Part shown: positions 25,074 through 33,515 of the stretch, in pieces
Layout of the letters: each line of letters starts with the position of its first letter
How positions within the stretch are numbered: the first letter of the stretch is position 1
NCBI GenBank assembly: GCA_934256695.1
Contig: CAKQPE010000002.1
Coordinates: 1 to 64,000, forward strand
DNA length: 64,000 nucleotides
Source of the DNA: an uncultured Eubacteriales bacterium
Lineage (GTDB): Bacteria; Bacillota; Clostridia; Lachnospirales; Anaerotignaceae
Direction: 5' to 3'
Position numbers and translations under genes: made by a program
The notes under the pieces: model-generated
The model's input: only the letters and a program-made list of their open reading frames with translations
Told to the model about the DNA's origin: nothing
Database searches by the model: none

Positions 25074-26924
25074 ATGATAGAAAAAAACAACCCTAATACG
25101 GGGAATAATAAACCACAGAAATCAATTTTATACTACTACGGTTTAATACTTCTTGTTGTTATGGTGCTTAATGCCGTTTTCTTCCCTTCTGTAATGCAGA
25201 GGCGTGTGCAGGAGGTTGAATACAGCCAGTTTATAACTATGGTTGATGACGGCAAGGTAACGGAAGCTGCTATGGATAGTACCGACCAGCAGATAATTTT
25301 TGTTGCAAAGGACACAAACGGAAACGACCAGTATTACAAAACCGGTATTTTCCCGGACAACAACCTTATTGAACGACTTGAGGCACATGATGTAAAATTC
25401 GGTTCGGAAATACCCGTTCAGAACTCACCTCTGCTTAATCTTATACTTACATGGGTAGTACCAATACTTATATTTATTGTAATCGGTAATCTGCTTTCAA
25501 AAACAATGATGAAAAAAATGGGCGGTCTCGGCGGTCCTGCCATGACATTTGGCAAGGCAAATGCAAAAATATATGCCGAAACGGAAACAGGTATTACATT
25601 TGACGATGTTGCAGGCGAAGAAGAAGCTAAAGACGCTTTGACGGAAATTGTATCATTCCTTCATAATCCGGATAAATATTCTGCCATAGGTGCAAAACTT
25701 CCTAAGGGTGCATTGCTTGTAGGCCCTCCGGGAACAGGCAAAACCCTTCTTGCAAAGGCAGTTGCCGGCGAGGCAAAAGTACCGTTCTTCTCCATATCCG
25801 GTTCGGAGTTTGTCGAGATGTTTGTAGGCATGGGTGCTGCAAAGGTAAGAGACCTGTTTAAACAGGCAAACGAAAAAGCTCCTTGTATAGTTTTTATAGA
25901 CGAGATTGATACAATAGGCAAAAAACGTGACAACGGCGGTATGGGCGGAAATGACGAAAGAGAACAGACATTAAACCAGCTCCTTACGGAAATGGACGGT
26001 TTTGACGGCAAGAAAGGCGTTGTTATACTTGCCGCTACAAACAGGCCGGAATCTCTTGACCCTGCCCTTTTAAGACCGGGACGTTTTGACAGACGTATAC
26101 CTGTTGAGCTTCCTGACCTTCAGGGACGAGAGGCAATATTGAAGGTTCACGCAAAAGATGTTAAAACAGACGGCAGCATAGATTATTCTGCCATAGCCAG
26201 AGCAACCTCCGGTGCGTCCGGTGCAGAGCTTGCAAACATAGTAAACGAAGCTGCTTTAAGAGCCGTAAGAATGGGACGTAATGTTGTAAAACAGGAGGAC
26301 CTTCAGGAAAGCGTTGAAACGGTAATCGCAGGATACCAGCGAAAGAATGCCGTTCTTTCTCCATATGAAAAGAAGGTTGTTGCATATCACGAAATAGGTC
26401 ATGCACTTGTTGCCGCAAAACAGAGCAATTCCGCCCCTGTTACAAAGATAACCATTATACCGAGAACATCAGGTGCTTTGGGCTATACAATGCAGGTAGA
26501 AGAAGGCGACAAATACCTTATGAGCAAGGAGGAAGCACAAAACAAGATTGCAACCCTCACAGGCGGACGTTCCGCAGAGGAGCTTATATTCAACACTATC
26601 ACAACAGGTGCTTCCAACGATATTGAACAGGCAACAAAGCTTGCCAGAGCCATGATAACACGCTACGGCATGAGCCGTGAGTTTGACATGGTAGCTCTTG
26701 AAACCGTAACAAACCAGTACCTTGGCGGAGACACTTCCCTTGCCTGCTCGGCAGACACATCTGCACAGATAGACAAAGAAGTCGTTGAACTTGTTAAATC
26801 AGGACACGAAAAAGCCATAGGAATTTTAAAAGAAAACATGGATAAACTCCATGAGCTTGCACAGTTCCTTCTCGAAAAAGAAACCATAACCGGTGACGAA
26901 TTTATGGAAATACTGAACAAGTAA
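25074..26924 (+). CDS. ftsH: ATP-dependent zinc metalloprotease FtsH
   Basis: This 616-aa membrane protease has two N-terminal transmembrane helices (about residues 20-40 and 120-140) flanking an extracytoplasmic domain. The AAA domain follows, with Walker A GPPGTGKT, Walker B IVFIDEID and the second region of homology (ATNRPESLDPALLRPGRFDRR), then the zinc protease motif HEIGHA. It degrades misfolded membrane and regulatory proteins. ATG 25074 with GAAAGGA upstream is preferred over an ATG 12 codons earlier that has no SD. The upstream 100 bp is AT-rich and should carry its promoter. A repeat block follows directly. Confidence 0.96.
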   Translation: MIEKNNPNTGNNKPQKSILYYYGLILLVVMVLNAVFFPSVMQRRVQEVEYSQFITMVDDGKVTEAAMDSTDQQIIFVAKDTNGNDQYYKTGIFPDNNLIERLEAHDVKFGSEIPVQNSPLLNLILTWVVPILIFIVIGNLLSKTMMKKMGGLGGPAMTFGKANAKIYAETETGITFDDVAGEEEAKDALTEIVSFLHNPDKYSAIGAKLPKGALLVGPPGTGKTLLAKAVAGEAKVPFFSISGSEFVEMFVGMGAAKVRDLFKQANEKAPCIVFIDEIDTIGKKRDNGGMGGNDEREQTLNQLLTEMDGFDGKKGVVILAATNRPESLDPALLRPGRFDRRIPVELPDLQGREAILKVHAKDVKTDGSIDYSAIARATSGASGAELANIVNEAALRAVRMGRNVVKQEDLQESVETVIAGYQRKNAVLSPYEKKVVAYHEIGHALVAAKQSNSAPVTKITIIPRTSGALGYTMQVEEGDKYLMSKEEAQNKIATLTGGRSAEELIFNTITTGASNDIEQATKLARAMITRYGMSREFDMVALETVTNQYLGGDTSLACSADTSAQIDKEVVELVKSGHEKAIGILKENMDKLHELAQFLLEKETITGDEFMEILNK

Positions 26925-26928
26925 ATAC

Positions 26929-27342
26929 AAGACCGTGGGACTCTGTCCCACATCTATGGACTTTTAATACAAAACCAAATGATATTATAATCATTTGGTT
27001 TTGTTAGTTAAATATAAATTTATCGGACTGATTAAAACCGTGGGACTCTGTCCCACACCCTGCAAGCCTTTGAAAAGGCTTGAGCGAAACTTTTATCAAA
27101 ACGCAATTACATTGCGTTTTTCGGAACAAAATTAAAATTTAGCAGTCAGCTACCAGTGGGCAGAGGACAGAAACCCCTCAGTCACTGCGTGACAGCTCCC
27201 CTTTCATGGGAGCCTAAAAATCGCCGTTTTAAAGCCGTCCCTGAAAGGGAAGGTGGCAAACCGAAGGTTTGACGGAAGGGTTTAATCAGTTTGCTAAATT
27301 TGTATTTAACCCCCATGACAAAGCCATGGGGGTTTATTTTTT
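26929..27342. repeat. Composite repeat block after ftsH
   Basis: Two nested-palindrome pieces (GTGGGAC/GTCCCAC twice; AAAACCAAATGAT/ATCATTTGGTTTT; AAGCCTTTG/AAAGGCTT; AAAACGCAAT/ATTGCGTTTT) are followed by REP-type units (27175-27220, 27230-27285). A CCCCCATGAC/GCCATGGGGG hairpin with a T-run ends the block. That last hairpin could terminate the plus-strand ftsH transcript, and its A-rich side the converging regulator gene. Confidence 0.88.
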
Positions 27343-27347
27343 AATAT

Positions 27348-28532
27348 CTATATATCATAAAGCTCGGAAATCTTTATCGCCATTGCAAACAATATCTTTC
27401 CGTCAAGAGAACGCGGATTTATGCCTGTAATATATTTTACTTTCCGAAGATAGTTATTTACTGTATTTCTGTGAACAAAAAATGTGTTTGCAACCGAAAG
27501 CACATTTCCGTCAAGAGCAATATATTCCTTTATGTACTCCGTAAGGCTTGTTCCGTTTATTTGATCGTATTTTATAAGTTTTCCTATAGTTTTTGTATAT
27601 GTTTCATCAAGTATATTTTTATCCCCAACCTCTGAAAGTATCCTGTATATTCCCATATCGTCATAGAACACCACACCAGTTTCGCTCTTTGCGGCAACAT
27701 TTAAAAACGGAGTAAGTTTTTTGAAATTTAACGAAAGATTATATATATTATCATTAAGTTTGCCTACACACATTGATATTTTACATTCAATAAAAATAGT
27801 AAGATTTTCATTTAACGCTTGTATAACACGTTCTATGTAATTTCTATCTGCATCAACAAAAACAATAACAACCATATTTTTATACAAAAACGTAATTATT
27901 CCGCCGTTTTTTGTATGCGGTTCTCCCAATTTATCAAAAATATGTATACAGGTATTCTCTATTCCGCGTATAAGCATTTCCGATTTATGTTCTGAGAGAT
28001 TTTCAATCCTTACAACCATAGGACAGTACACGCTGCTGTCTGAAAAGCCGTAAATAGAAAGTTTATTCAAAAGCACTTTTATATCATCTGTATTGAATAT
28101 TATTCCCTTTATAAGCTCCGGAATATTTGCACTTTCAGTATCGTAACGTATAAGAGCTTTTGATATATCCTTTGTTACATCATTTATAAGTACGTCCCAA
28201 GGCATTGTATAAAGAGGTATATCCTTCTCGTTGCAATATTCTATAACCTCTTTCGGCACTTCTTTTATATATTTTCCTATATTTATAATAACAGCACTTA
28301 CTTTTGCTTTGCTGAGATTTTTTACAAAACTTATAAGTTTATCATCACACACATTATTTATGCCCGATGTAATTACTATCCGGTTTATATGTTTAAACTT
28401 CTCAACACTGTAATCCTCAACTACGGAAACCCAGTCTATTTCATTCTTGTATATACCATTTTTACCTGCAACAAGTTTTATTCTGTAAGAGGCCGGAAGA
28501 TTATTCATTATTTGTTCAACACTTACGTTCAA
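27348..28532 (-). CDS. PucR-family transcriptional regulator of cluster B
   Basis: This 394-aa protein has an N-terminal PucR-type sensor domain (VSVEQIMNNLPASYRIKLVAGKNG onward, about residues 1-130), a GGDEF-like degenerate middle region, and a C-terminal PucR-type helix-turn-helix (LSVANTFFVHRNTVNNYLRKVKYITGINP). Family members control purine, amino-acid and related catabolism genes, usually as activators. The TTG at 28532 with GAGGTG 6 bp upstream is preferred; a GTG three codons earlier would overlap that site. It is divergent from the 128-aa/346-aa/LarA-like genes and most likely regulates them, perhaps also cluster A. Confidence 0.88.
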   Translation of the reverse strand: MNVSVEQIMNNLPASYRIKLVAGKNGIYKNEIDWVSVVEDYSVEKFKHINRIVITSGINNVCDDKLISFVKNLSKAKVSAVIINIGKYIKEVPKEVIEYCNEKDIPLYTMPWDVLINDVTKDISKALIRYDTESANIPELIKGIIFNTDDIKVLLNKLSIYGFSDSSVYCPMVVRIENLSEHKSEMLIRGIENTCIHIFDKLGEPHTKNGGIITFLYKNMVVIVFVDADRNYIERVIQALNENLTIFIECKISMCVGKLNDNIYNLSLNFKKLTPFLNVAAKSETGVVFYDDMGIYRILSEVGDKNILDETYTKTIGKLIKYDQINGTSLTEYIKEYIALDGNVLSVANTFFVHRNTVNNYLRKVKYITGINPRSLDGKILFAMAIKISELYDI

Positions 28533-28639
28533 GTTATTCACCTCATAACAAGTTTGATATATTTTTATTGCAAGTTAATTATATCATGTTTTACTGATAA
28601 TTAAATTACAAAAAAAACTATGGTTACCGTCATTTTTTT

Positions 28640-28697
28640 GTGCAACTGCATAAATTTCTTGTTGCACTTGATAATTTAAATTTCAGTCAAATGATAT
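28640..28697 (+). promoter_or_regulatory. Inverted repeat and promoter of cluster B
   Basis: GTGCAAC (28640-28646) and GTTGCAC (28661-28667) form a 7-bp inverted repeat with 14 bp between arms. It is directly adjacent to a TTGATA box (28668-28673) that is 18 bp from TGATAT (28692-28697). The placement just upstream of -35 fits an activator site for the divergent PucR regulator. The rest of the 28533-28806 gap is AT-rich and gene-free. Confidence 0.55.
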
Positions 28698-28806
28698 TAG
28701 AATGAAAACATGGACAGAAAAAATCATAAAAAATATAATCTAATCCATAGTTAAACAAAAAATTTAAAATACAACATTTATGGTATTTGAAAGGAGTGTA
28801 CCTGTT

Positions 28807-29193
28807 ATGAAATTTATGCACACAAGATTACCGGACTTTTATTCAAAGATTGAGGCTGCCGCAAAACAGAAAGACCCTAACATGGGATTTTCCGTAAGCG
28901 GACTTGAAAGCGTTAAAACCGCTAAGCTTGCTTCCCTTAGAGTAGGCCGTGTTGAAGACGAAATAACAGAATTTACAGAAGACGAAGATATTAAAAAAAT
29001 CGAGGTTGTTCTTACCCCTGACAATCCTGAAACTTTATATACGGTAGTTATAAAGGGCGTTCAGGAGGACGGCACTGTTAAAAAAATTATTCTCGAAAAT
29101 ATGATGCTTTCCGCTCCTACAGTTGAAACTCATCTTTTCGGAGTAAAAGAAATTATAGACCGCCGCAGTAATATTAAGAAGCAGTACTATTAA
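28807..29193 (+). CDS. Unrecognised small cluster protein, copy B (128 aa)
   Basis: Paralogue of the 124-aa cluster A protein: MHTRLPDFYSKIE at the start, AKLASLRVGRVEDEITEF in the middle and VVIKGVQEDGTVKKIILENM later; about half of positions match by eye. It has no transmembrane segment and no motif I can name. ATG 28807 has AAAGGAG 10 bp upstream; an earlier in-frame start precedes that site. It is the first gene of cluster B and is followed after 27 bp by the 346-aa protein, the same order as in cluster A. Confidence 0.8.
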   Translation: MKFMHTRLPDFYSKIEAAAKQKDPNMGFSVSGLESVKTAKLASLRVGRVEDEITEFTEDEDIKKIEVVLTPDNPETLYTVVIKGVQEDGTVKKIILENMMLSAPTVETHLFGVKEIIDRRSNIKKQYY

Positions 29194-29220
29194 GAAATAA
29201 ATAAAAGGGAGGAAACAACC

Positions 29221-30261
29221 ATGAAACTTAAATATCGTATTATTCCTCAGGGAGCTGCCGACGGAGTAGTTCCGTTAAACTGGGTTTTTATTGACAAAAA
29301 AGATGTAGACGCTTGCGGAATTTCAGACCTTGATGCCTGCTATGCAGTAGGAAAAGCCCTCGGTGACGAGTGTGCAGCCATAGATATTATTGATATGGAC
29401 GCAGTTACGGTTACAAGCGACGGTATAGTTGCTCCGGGTGCTGTAGTAGGCGTTGCTTCCGTTGACCACGGCTTAATAAACAAAGATTACGGATACCTTC
29501 CTATCAGCGAAACTCCTTATTCAGACCAGATGATAGAAGAAGAACCTCATATGAAATTATGGCTTACAGACGAATACAAGGGCAGACCGCTTCACAGAGG
29601 CCCAAGTACAGAGGACAGAGGCAACCGTGGCCCTAACAACGAAAACATGACTATGTCCGGCCGTGTCGCAAACAACAACTGCGGTTCGGAGATTATGAAC
29701 ATGGTTGAAATGACAGAAATACTTGCTCCTTATTTCGGTATTCACGAAATAATGACAGACGGAAATGTTACTATCGGTGTTGCCGGCCCTGAGGTTTCGG
29801 TTGGCATAGGTATGGTAGTAAGCGAAAGACACGGAAGAATTTTCGGCGGCAAGAACCTCGGTTCATACAAAGCCGGAATGTCTGCCCACAACTCAGGCAT
29901 ATATGCAAAGACAGTTAAAAGCGATTACCCTGCAATAGCCGCTCCAAAAAAAGTTCTTGCGGAATATTCACTTAAAGCCCTTGACATCGGTCTTGTTGTA
30001 GGCCGTGACATCGGTTCGTCACCTGCCCTTTTAATGCTTGCCAAAGCATACGGCAAACCTATTGACCTTGACAACATTGCCCCAAGAGCATGGATTGAAC
30101 TTAATTCCATAGGCATTACAAGAGAACAGTTTGAGGTTCCTTCCGAGCCTATGACAAGAGAAGAAGTTATCGCAAATGCCGACAAGATTATTCCTGGTAT
30201 GCAGGGAGCTAAACCTTATAAAGTATCCGAAATCTGCGAAATCAGATATGCCGAAATTTAA
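29221..30261 (+). CDS. Unrecognised cluster protein, copy B (346 aa)
   Basis: Paralogue of the 343-aa protein in cluster A with the same conserved blocks (FIDKKDV, AIDIIDMDAVTVTSDGIV, INKDYGYLPI, EEPHMKLW, GPEVSVGIGMVV, AHNSGIYAKTVKSDYPAIA). A few residues are inserted near 215 (GGKNLGSYKAGMSA), replacing NRSYGAGKTA in copy A. The high conservation across two separately placed clusters shows that both are under selection. No known fold or activity is recognisable to me. GGGAGGAA precedes the ATG. Downstream lies a decayed M20 peptidase tail and then the LarA-like gene. Confidence 0.8.
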   Translation: MKLKYRIIPQGAADGVVPLNWVFIDKKDVDACGISDLDACYAVGKALGDECAAIDIIDMDAVTVTSDGIVAPGAVVGVASVDHGLINKDYGYLPISETPYSDQMIEEEPHMKLWLTDEYKGRPLHRGPSTEDRGNRGPNNENMTMSGRVANNNCGSEIMNMVEMTEILAPYFGIHEIMTDGNVTIGVAGPEVSVGIGMVVSERHGRIFGGKNLGSYKAGMSAHNSGIYAKTVKSDYPAIAAPKKVLAEYSLKALDIGLVVGRDIGSSPALLMLAKAYGKPIDLDNIAPRAWIELNSIGITREQFEVPSEPMTREEVIANADKIIPGMQGAKPYKVSEICEIRYAEI

Positions 30262-30312
30262 TTATTTATTAAAAATCATGTAATATTTACATATAATTCT
30301 ACCTTCTCCTAA

Positions 30313-30338
30313 AAGGGTGTCGATTTATCGGCACCCTA
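30313..30338. other. Hairpin after the 346-aa gene
   Basis: AGGGTG and CACCCT, with CGA/TCG inside and a TTTA loop, form a stem 50 nt past the 346-aa stop. It lacks a T-run on the plus strand, so it may be a processing hairpin or a scar beside the deleted peptidase gene. Confidence 0.45.
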
Positions 30339-30392
30339 AATTAAAATTTAACGTAAGAAATTTGGGTTAATCTCCAATATTTTATATTTTTC

Positions 30393-30593
30393 GTGTATCA
30401 AAAAGTGGCTAACTTGGGCGGATTTATAGCAGCCGGAGACAACTATTTCTTCAACAAAAAAGGCATACCTTCCATTATGTACGGTCCGGGAACACTTGAC
30501 TGCATACATAAGGCAAACGAATGGGTTTCAATAGAAGAACTTGTTGAGGCCGCAAAGGTATATGCTCTTACGGCATTAAGTGCCTGCGAATAA
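30393..30593 (+). pseudogene. C-terminal remnant of an M20-family peptidase/deacylase
   Basis: About 66 codons remain, reading KVANLGGFIAAGDN and then FNKKGIPSIMYGPGT, followed by HKANEWVSIEELVEAAKVYALTAL. This is the typical C-terminus of M20 enzymes such as ArgE, DapE and carbamoylases, where GIPxxxxGPG and HxxxEWV/EYV are standard and the His helps bind the second metal. The catalytic N-terminal four-fifths is missing. No SD or ATG precedes the fragment (the first possible codon is GTG), and only 130 bp of non-coding DNA separates it from the previous gene. An internal deletion is the simplest reading. The original gene would have been part of cluster B. Confidence 0.85.
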
Positions 30594-30630
30594 TTATAAA
30601 CCGTTTTATAAAAGATAGGAGTTGATTTAT

Positions 30631-31908
30631 ATGTCAGGAATAACTCATTTGGTAAACATTATGAAACTTCCTAAGTTTGTTCATGTTAAACAGTATTTTC
30701 CTCACAACGAACTTTCAGAAGACGAAATTAAAAATATAATTGCAGAAAACTTTAAAAGACCGGAAATCAAAAACACAATCAAACCGGGACAGAGAATTTG
30801 CATCACCAGCGGAAGCCGTGGTGTATCCAACATAGTTGTAATTACAAAAGCCGTAGTAGACAACGTAAAAGCCCTCGGAGCAGAACCTTTTATTATTCCT
30901 GCCATGGGAAGCCACGGCGGTGCAACGGCAGAAGGCCAGAAAGGCATACTTACAGGCTACGGAATAACAGAAGAAACTATGGGCTGCCCTATTATTTCTT
31001 CTATGGAAACAGTAAAAATAGGTCATGCCGAAGAAATAGACGTAGATGTTCAGATAGATAAAAACGCTTATGAAGCAGACGGAATTATTGTCCTTAACCG
31101 TATAAAGGCACACACAGGTTTTAAAGGCAAATACGAAAGCGGTCTTATGAAGATGATGACTGTAGGTCTGGGAAAACAGGCAGGTGCATATGTTGCTCAC
31201 GCCGCAGGCGACGACTTTATGCCGGAAAGACTTTTCTCTATCGGCAGTGAAATTATAAGAAAAGCAAATATTATTTTCGGAATCGGTCTTATGGAAAATG
31301 CTTTCGACAAGACATACAAAATCGCTTTTCTTGAGCCAAACGAAATACCTGTTAAAGAGCCTGAACTGCTTAACGAAGCAAAAGCAGCCATGGGAAAAAT
31401 TTTCCTTGATGCCTGTGATGTAATTATACTTGAGAAAATAGGCAAAAACTACAGCGGCGGCGGTATGGACCCTAACGTAGTAGGAAGAAGCCGCTTGCCT
31501 ATAGGCATTAAATCCGAAAGAATGGGTATATTTGAATTAAGTGAAGAATCCCACGGAAATGCAACAGGTATGGGACGGGCAGATGTTGCCACAATGAAAT
31601 TCTTCCATCAGATTTCATTTGACGACACATATCCTAATGCCGTAACAGACCATGACAGTTCCGTATATAAAATTCCGCTTATTGCAGAAAACGAACTGGA
31701 ATGTATTCAGACCTCTATGGCTATATGTCTTAACATGGATGTAAACAATCCAAAGATACTTATACTTAAAAATTCATTGGAAATAGAGGATATTCTTATT
31801 TCCGAAGCAATGATAGACGAGGCAAAGACAAGAGAACAGCTTACTATAGTGGGCGAACCTTTTGAACTTGAGTTTGATAAAGACGGAAACCTTCTTACTA
31901 AGTTCTGA
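30631..31908 (+). CDS. LarA-like (nickel-pincer lactate racemase family) protein, cluster B
   Basis: This 425-aa paralogue of the 8366-9658 product matches it along its whole length. The same candidate active-site residues are kept at the same positions near the N-terminus: Arg63 and His95 (MGSHGGATAEGQ), then KAHTGF, GLMKMMTVGLGK and a His 16 residues after that Lys (AHAAGDD). A racemase or epimerase acting on a 2-hydroxy acid is the family expectation; the two copies may have different substrates or regulation. ATG 30631 is used because GGAG lies ahead; an upstream TTG is three codons earlier. A bidirectional terminator follows. Confidence 0.8.
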   Translation: MSGITHLVNIMKLPKFVHVKQYFPHNELSEDEIKNIIAENFKRPEIKNTIKPGQRICITSGSRGVSNIVVITKAVVDNVKALGAEPFIIPAMGSHGGATAEGQKGILTGYGITEETMGCPIISSMETVKIGHAEEIDVDVQIDKNAYEADGIIVLNRIKAHTGFKGKYESGLMKMMTVGLGKQAGAYVAHAAGDDFMPERLFSIGSEIIRKANIIFGIGLMENAFDKTYKIAFLEPNEIPVKEPELLNEAKAAMGKIFLDACDVIILEKIGKNYSGGGMDPNVVGRSRLPIGIKSERMGIFELSEESHGNATGMGRADVATMKFFHQISFDDTYPNAVTDHDSSVYKIPLIAENELECIQTSMAICLNMDVNNPKILILKNSLEIEDILISEAMIDEAKTREQLTIVGEPFELEFDKDGNLLTKF

Positions 31909-31958
31909 TAAACTTAAGATTATATAATTTTACCCTTTATCATCATAGTAACCATTTT

Positions 31959-31990
31959 AAAAAAGCGTACTTAAATAGTACGCTTTTTTA
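31959..31990. terminator. Bidirectional intrinsic terminator
   Basis: AAAAAAGCGTACT / AGTACGCTTTTTT with a 5-nt loop, between the LarA-like gene (plus) and rpsR (minus). Its stem core GCGTAC is shared with the terminator at 1367-1401. Confidence 0.9.
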
Positions 31991-32020
31991 TTTTATTCGA
32001 CAATATTTATAAAAAAATAA

Positions 32021-32040
32021 CTCCCAAAATAATTGGGAGC
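32021..32040 (-). terminator. Terminator of the rpsF-ssb-rpsR operon
   Basis: CTCCCAA/TTGGGAG stem 10 nt past the rpsR stop codon, followed on the minus strand by a T-rich run (TTATTTTTTT). Confidence 0.85.
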
Positions 32041-32050
32041 TGATTTTTTA

Positions 32051-32281
32051 TCAATCCTGAGAATATGGCATTAAAGCAATATGTCTTGCTCTCTTGATAG
32101 CTGTTGTTAAAGCTCTCTGATGCTTTGCACAGTTACCTGTAATTCTTCTTGGAAGAATTTTGCCTCTTTCAGAAACATATCTTCTTAATTTGCCGATTTC
32201 CTTGTAATCAATAACTGTTACTTTATCAACACAAGCCTGGCAAACACGTTTTTTTCTACGACCACGTTTTTTCTGAATCAT
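32051..32281 (-). CDS. rpsR: 30S ribosomal protein S18
   Basis: This 76-aa basic protein has the S18 core [19 protein letters not shown] followed by [23 protein letters not shown], with the conserved basic C-terminus [15 protein letters not shown]. It binds 16S rRNA in the platform together with S6. It contains a CxxC-type pair near the N-terminus, typical of the zinc-capable form. It is the last gene of the standard rpsF-ssb-rpsR operon. Confidence 0.97.
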   Translation of the reverse strand: MIQKKRGRRKKRVCQACVDKVTVIDYKEIGKLRRYVSERGKILPRRITGNCAKHQRALTTAIKRARHIALMPYSQD

Positions 32282-32303
32282 GTCATTAACCTCCTTTTAT
32301 TAA

Positions 32304-32792
32304 TTAAAAGGGTAAATCATCGTCGTCAATGCCTTCTTCGATAGGATAAAAGCCGTCATTTGCAGGTGCATTGTTTACAGGTGCTGCCTGTGGTGCAGGC
32401 TGCTGCGGTGCAAAACCGTTATTCTGAGGAGCAGTAAACTGCTGATGAGAATTTTCTCTGCTTTCAAAGGATGCTTTGCTTTCCGCAAAGTAGTTTTCCT
32501 CTACCACAACCTCTGTTGACCAATGCTTGTTGCCGTCTTTATCATCCCAAGAACGAACCTGAAGTCTTCCGACTACGCTTACCATCTGTCCTTTTCTAAA
32601 GAACCTTTCTACAAACTCTCCCTGTTTACCGAAAGCCACGCAGGTTATAAAATCTGCACTTGGCTCACCGTCACGTTTAAAACGGCGGTCTACGGCGAGA
32701 GTAAATCTTGCTACCGCTAATGGAGTGGCACCCTGAGAGTATCTAACCTCCGGGTCTCTTGCCAGTCTTCCCATCAAAATAACTTTGTTCAT
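32304..32792 (-). CDS. ssb: Single-stranded DNA-binding protein
   Basis: This 162-aa protein has the OB-fold start MNKVILMGRLARDPEVRYSQG, then VARFTLAVDRRF and VVGRLQVRSWDDKDGNKHWSTEVV. A Gln/Pro/Asn-rich flexible tail follows, with the acidic C-terminal tip DDDDLPF that recruits replication and repair partners. It protects single-stranded DNA during replication. It lies between rpsF and rpsR as in most Firmicutes. Confidence 0.97.
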   Translation of the reverse strand: MNKVILMGRLARDPEVRYSQGATPLAVARFTLAVDRRFKRDGEPSADFITCVAFGKQGEFVERFFRKGQMVSVVGRLQVRSWDDKDGNKHWSTEVVVEENYFAESKASFESRENSHQQFTAPQNNGFAPQQPAPQAAPVNNAPANDGFYPIEEGIDDDDLPF

Positions 32793-32809
32793 AAAATTCC
32801 TCCTAAAAC

Positions 32810-33097
32810 TTAGGCTTCCTTACGAACGATGAGATAACGAAGAACATTTTCCATAATACGTACACGGCTTTCGATTTCAGCCGGAGTTGTTCCTGCTGCT
32901 GCGAAGTCAACAAAAATGTAGAAGCCTTCATTTACTTTCTGGATAGGATAAGCAAGTCTCTTTTTGCCCCAGTCGTCAACCTTTTCAACTGTACCTTCGA
33001 ATCTTGTGATAAGATCCTGTACTTTCTGAAGTTCAGCTGCTTTAGCTTCCTCATCAAGGTCTGGTCTGAGTACAAGTGCTAATTCGTATTTGTTCAT
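32810..33097 (-). CDS. rpsF: 30S ribosomal protein S6
   Basis: This 95-aa protein begins MNKYELALVLRPDLDEEAK and contains VDDWGKKRLAYPIQKVNEGFYIFVDF, the S6 ferredoxin-like fold. It assembles with S18 on the 16S rRNA platform. ATG 33097 is chosen over the TTG one codon upstream because GGAGGTG is spaced correctly to it. The roughly 60-nt leader may hold the S6:S18 autoregulatory hairpin known in other bacteria, but I could not confirm the motif. Confidence 0.97.
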   Translation of the reverse strand: MNKYELALVLRPDLDEEAKAAELQKVQDLITRFEGTVEKVDDWGKKRLAYPIQKVNEGFYIFVDFAAAGTTPAEIESRVRIMENVLRYLIVRKEA

Positions 33098-33167
33098 CAA
33101 AATACACCTCCTTCTGGACTTATGGCCCTTAACTCATGCTAAGAGCAAGGATACATTACGAAAAATC

Positions 33168-33196
33168 ATTCTAACATAAAACCCGTATAATTTCAA
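33168..33196 (-). promoter_or_regulatory. rpsF operon promoter
   Basis: On the minus strand TTGAAA (33196-33191) and TAGAAT (33173-33168) are separated by 17 bp, about 70 bp upstream of the rpsF start codon. Confidence 0.7.
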
Positions 33197-33243
33197 CACA
33201 TTTTTTATATTTTTTATTTATTTTAATGTTCATTCCCCTTTTG

Positions 33244-33272
33244 TTGACAAGGCAAAATATAAATAATAAAAT
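33244..33272 (+). promoter_or_regulatory. Promoter-like sequence upstream of the third ketopantoate-reductase-family gene
   Basis: TTGACA and TAAAAT with a 17-bp spacer on the plus strand. The start codon it could serve is about 240 bp downstream, past a truncated repeat element. The intervening 33273-33405 is AT-rich with a TCGGAAGTG...CACTCCCGA inverted pair and no gene. Confidence 0.5.
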
Positions 33273-33405
33273 ATTGTTATAGGACTGTATTAAATACTAT
33301 TATAATTATACATAAAAATAAATTAAAATCAAAGTTTTAGTATCGGAAGTGCTTTTCTATCGCAAAACCACTCCCGAACCCACTCAAAATACTCTTTAAG
33401 TAATA

Positions 33406-33469
33406 AAGACCTTGGGGTTTCACCCCAATCCCTGACAATTTTTCGAAAAAAATTGAGTAAAACTTTTAA
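33406..33469. repeat. Truncated nested-palindrome element (left arm only)
   Basis: TTGGGG/CCCCAA and CAATTTTTCG/CGAAAAAAATTG stems and the GAGTAAAACTTTTA module are present, but the rest is missing. It lies in the leader of the gene at 33516. Confidence 0.8.
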
Positions 33470-33515
33470 CATTATAAAAATATTTAAATATCAAAAAGGG
33501 CAAGGTGAGGATTTT

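Noticed and set aside
29221..30261. Assignment of the 343/346-aa proteins to glycine or proline reductase subunits
   Set aside because: Considered because of the anaerobic context, but remembered GrdB, GrdE and PrdA sequences share no blocks with them and no selenocysteine site is seen.
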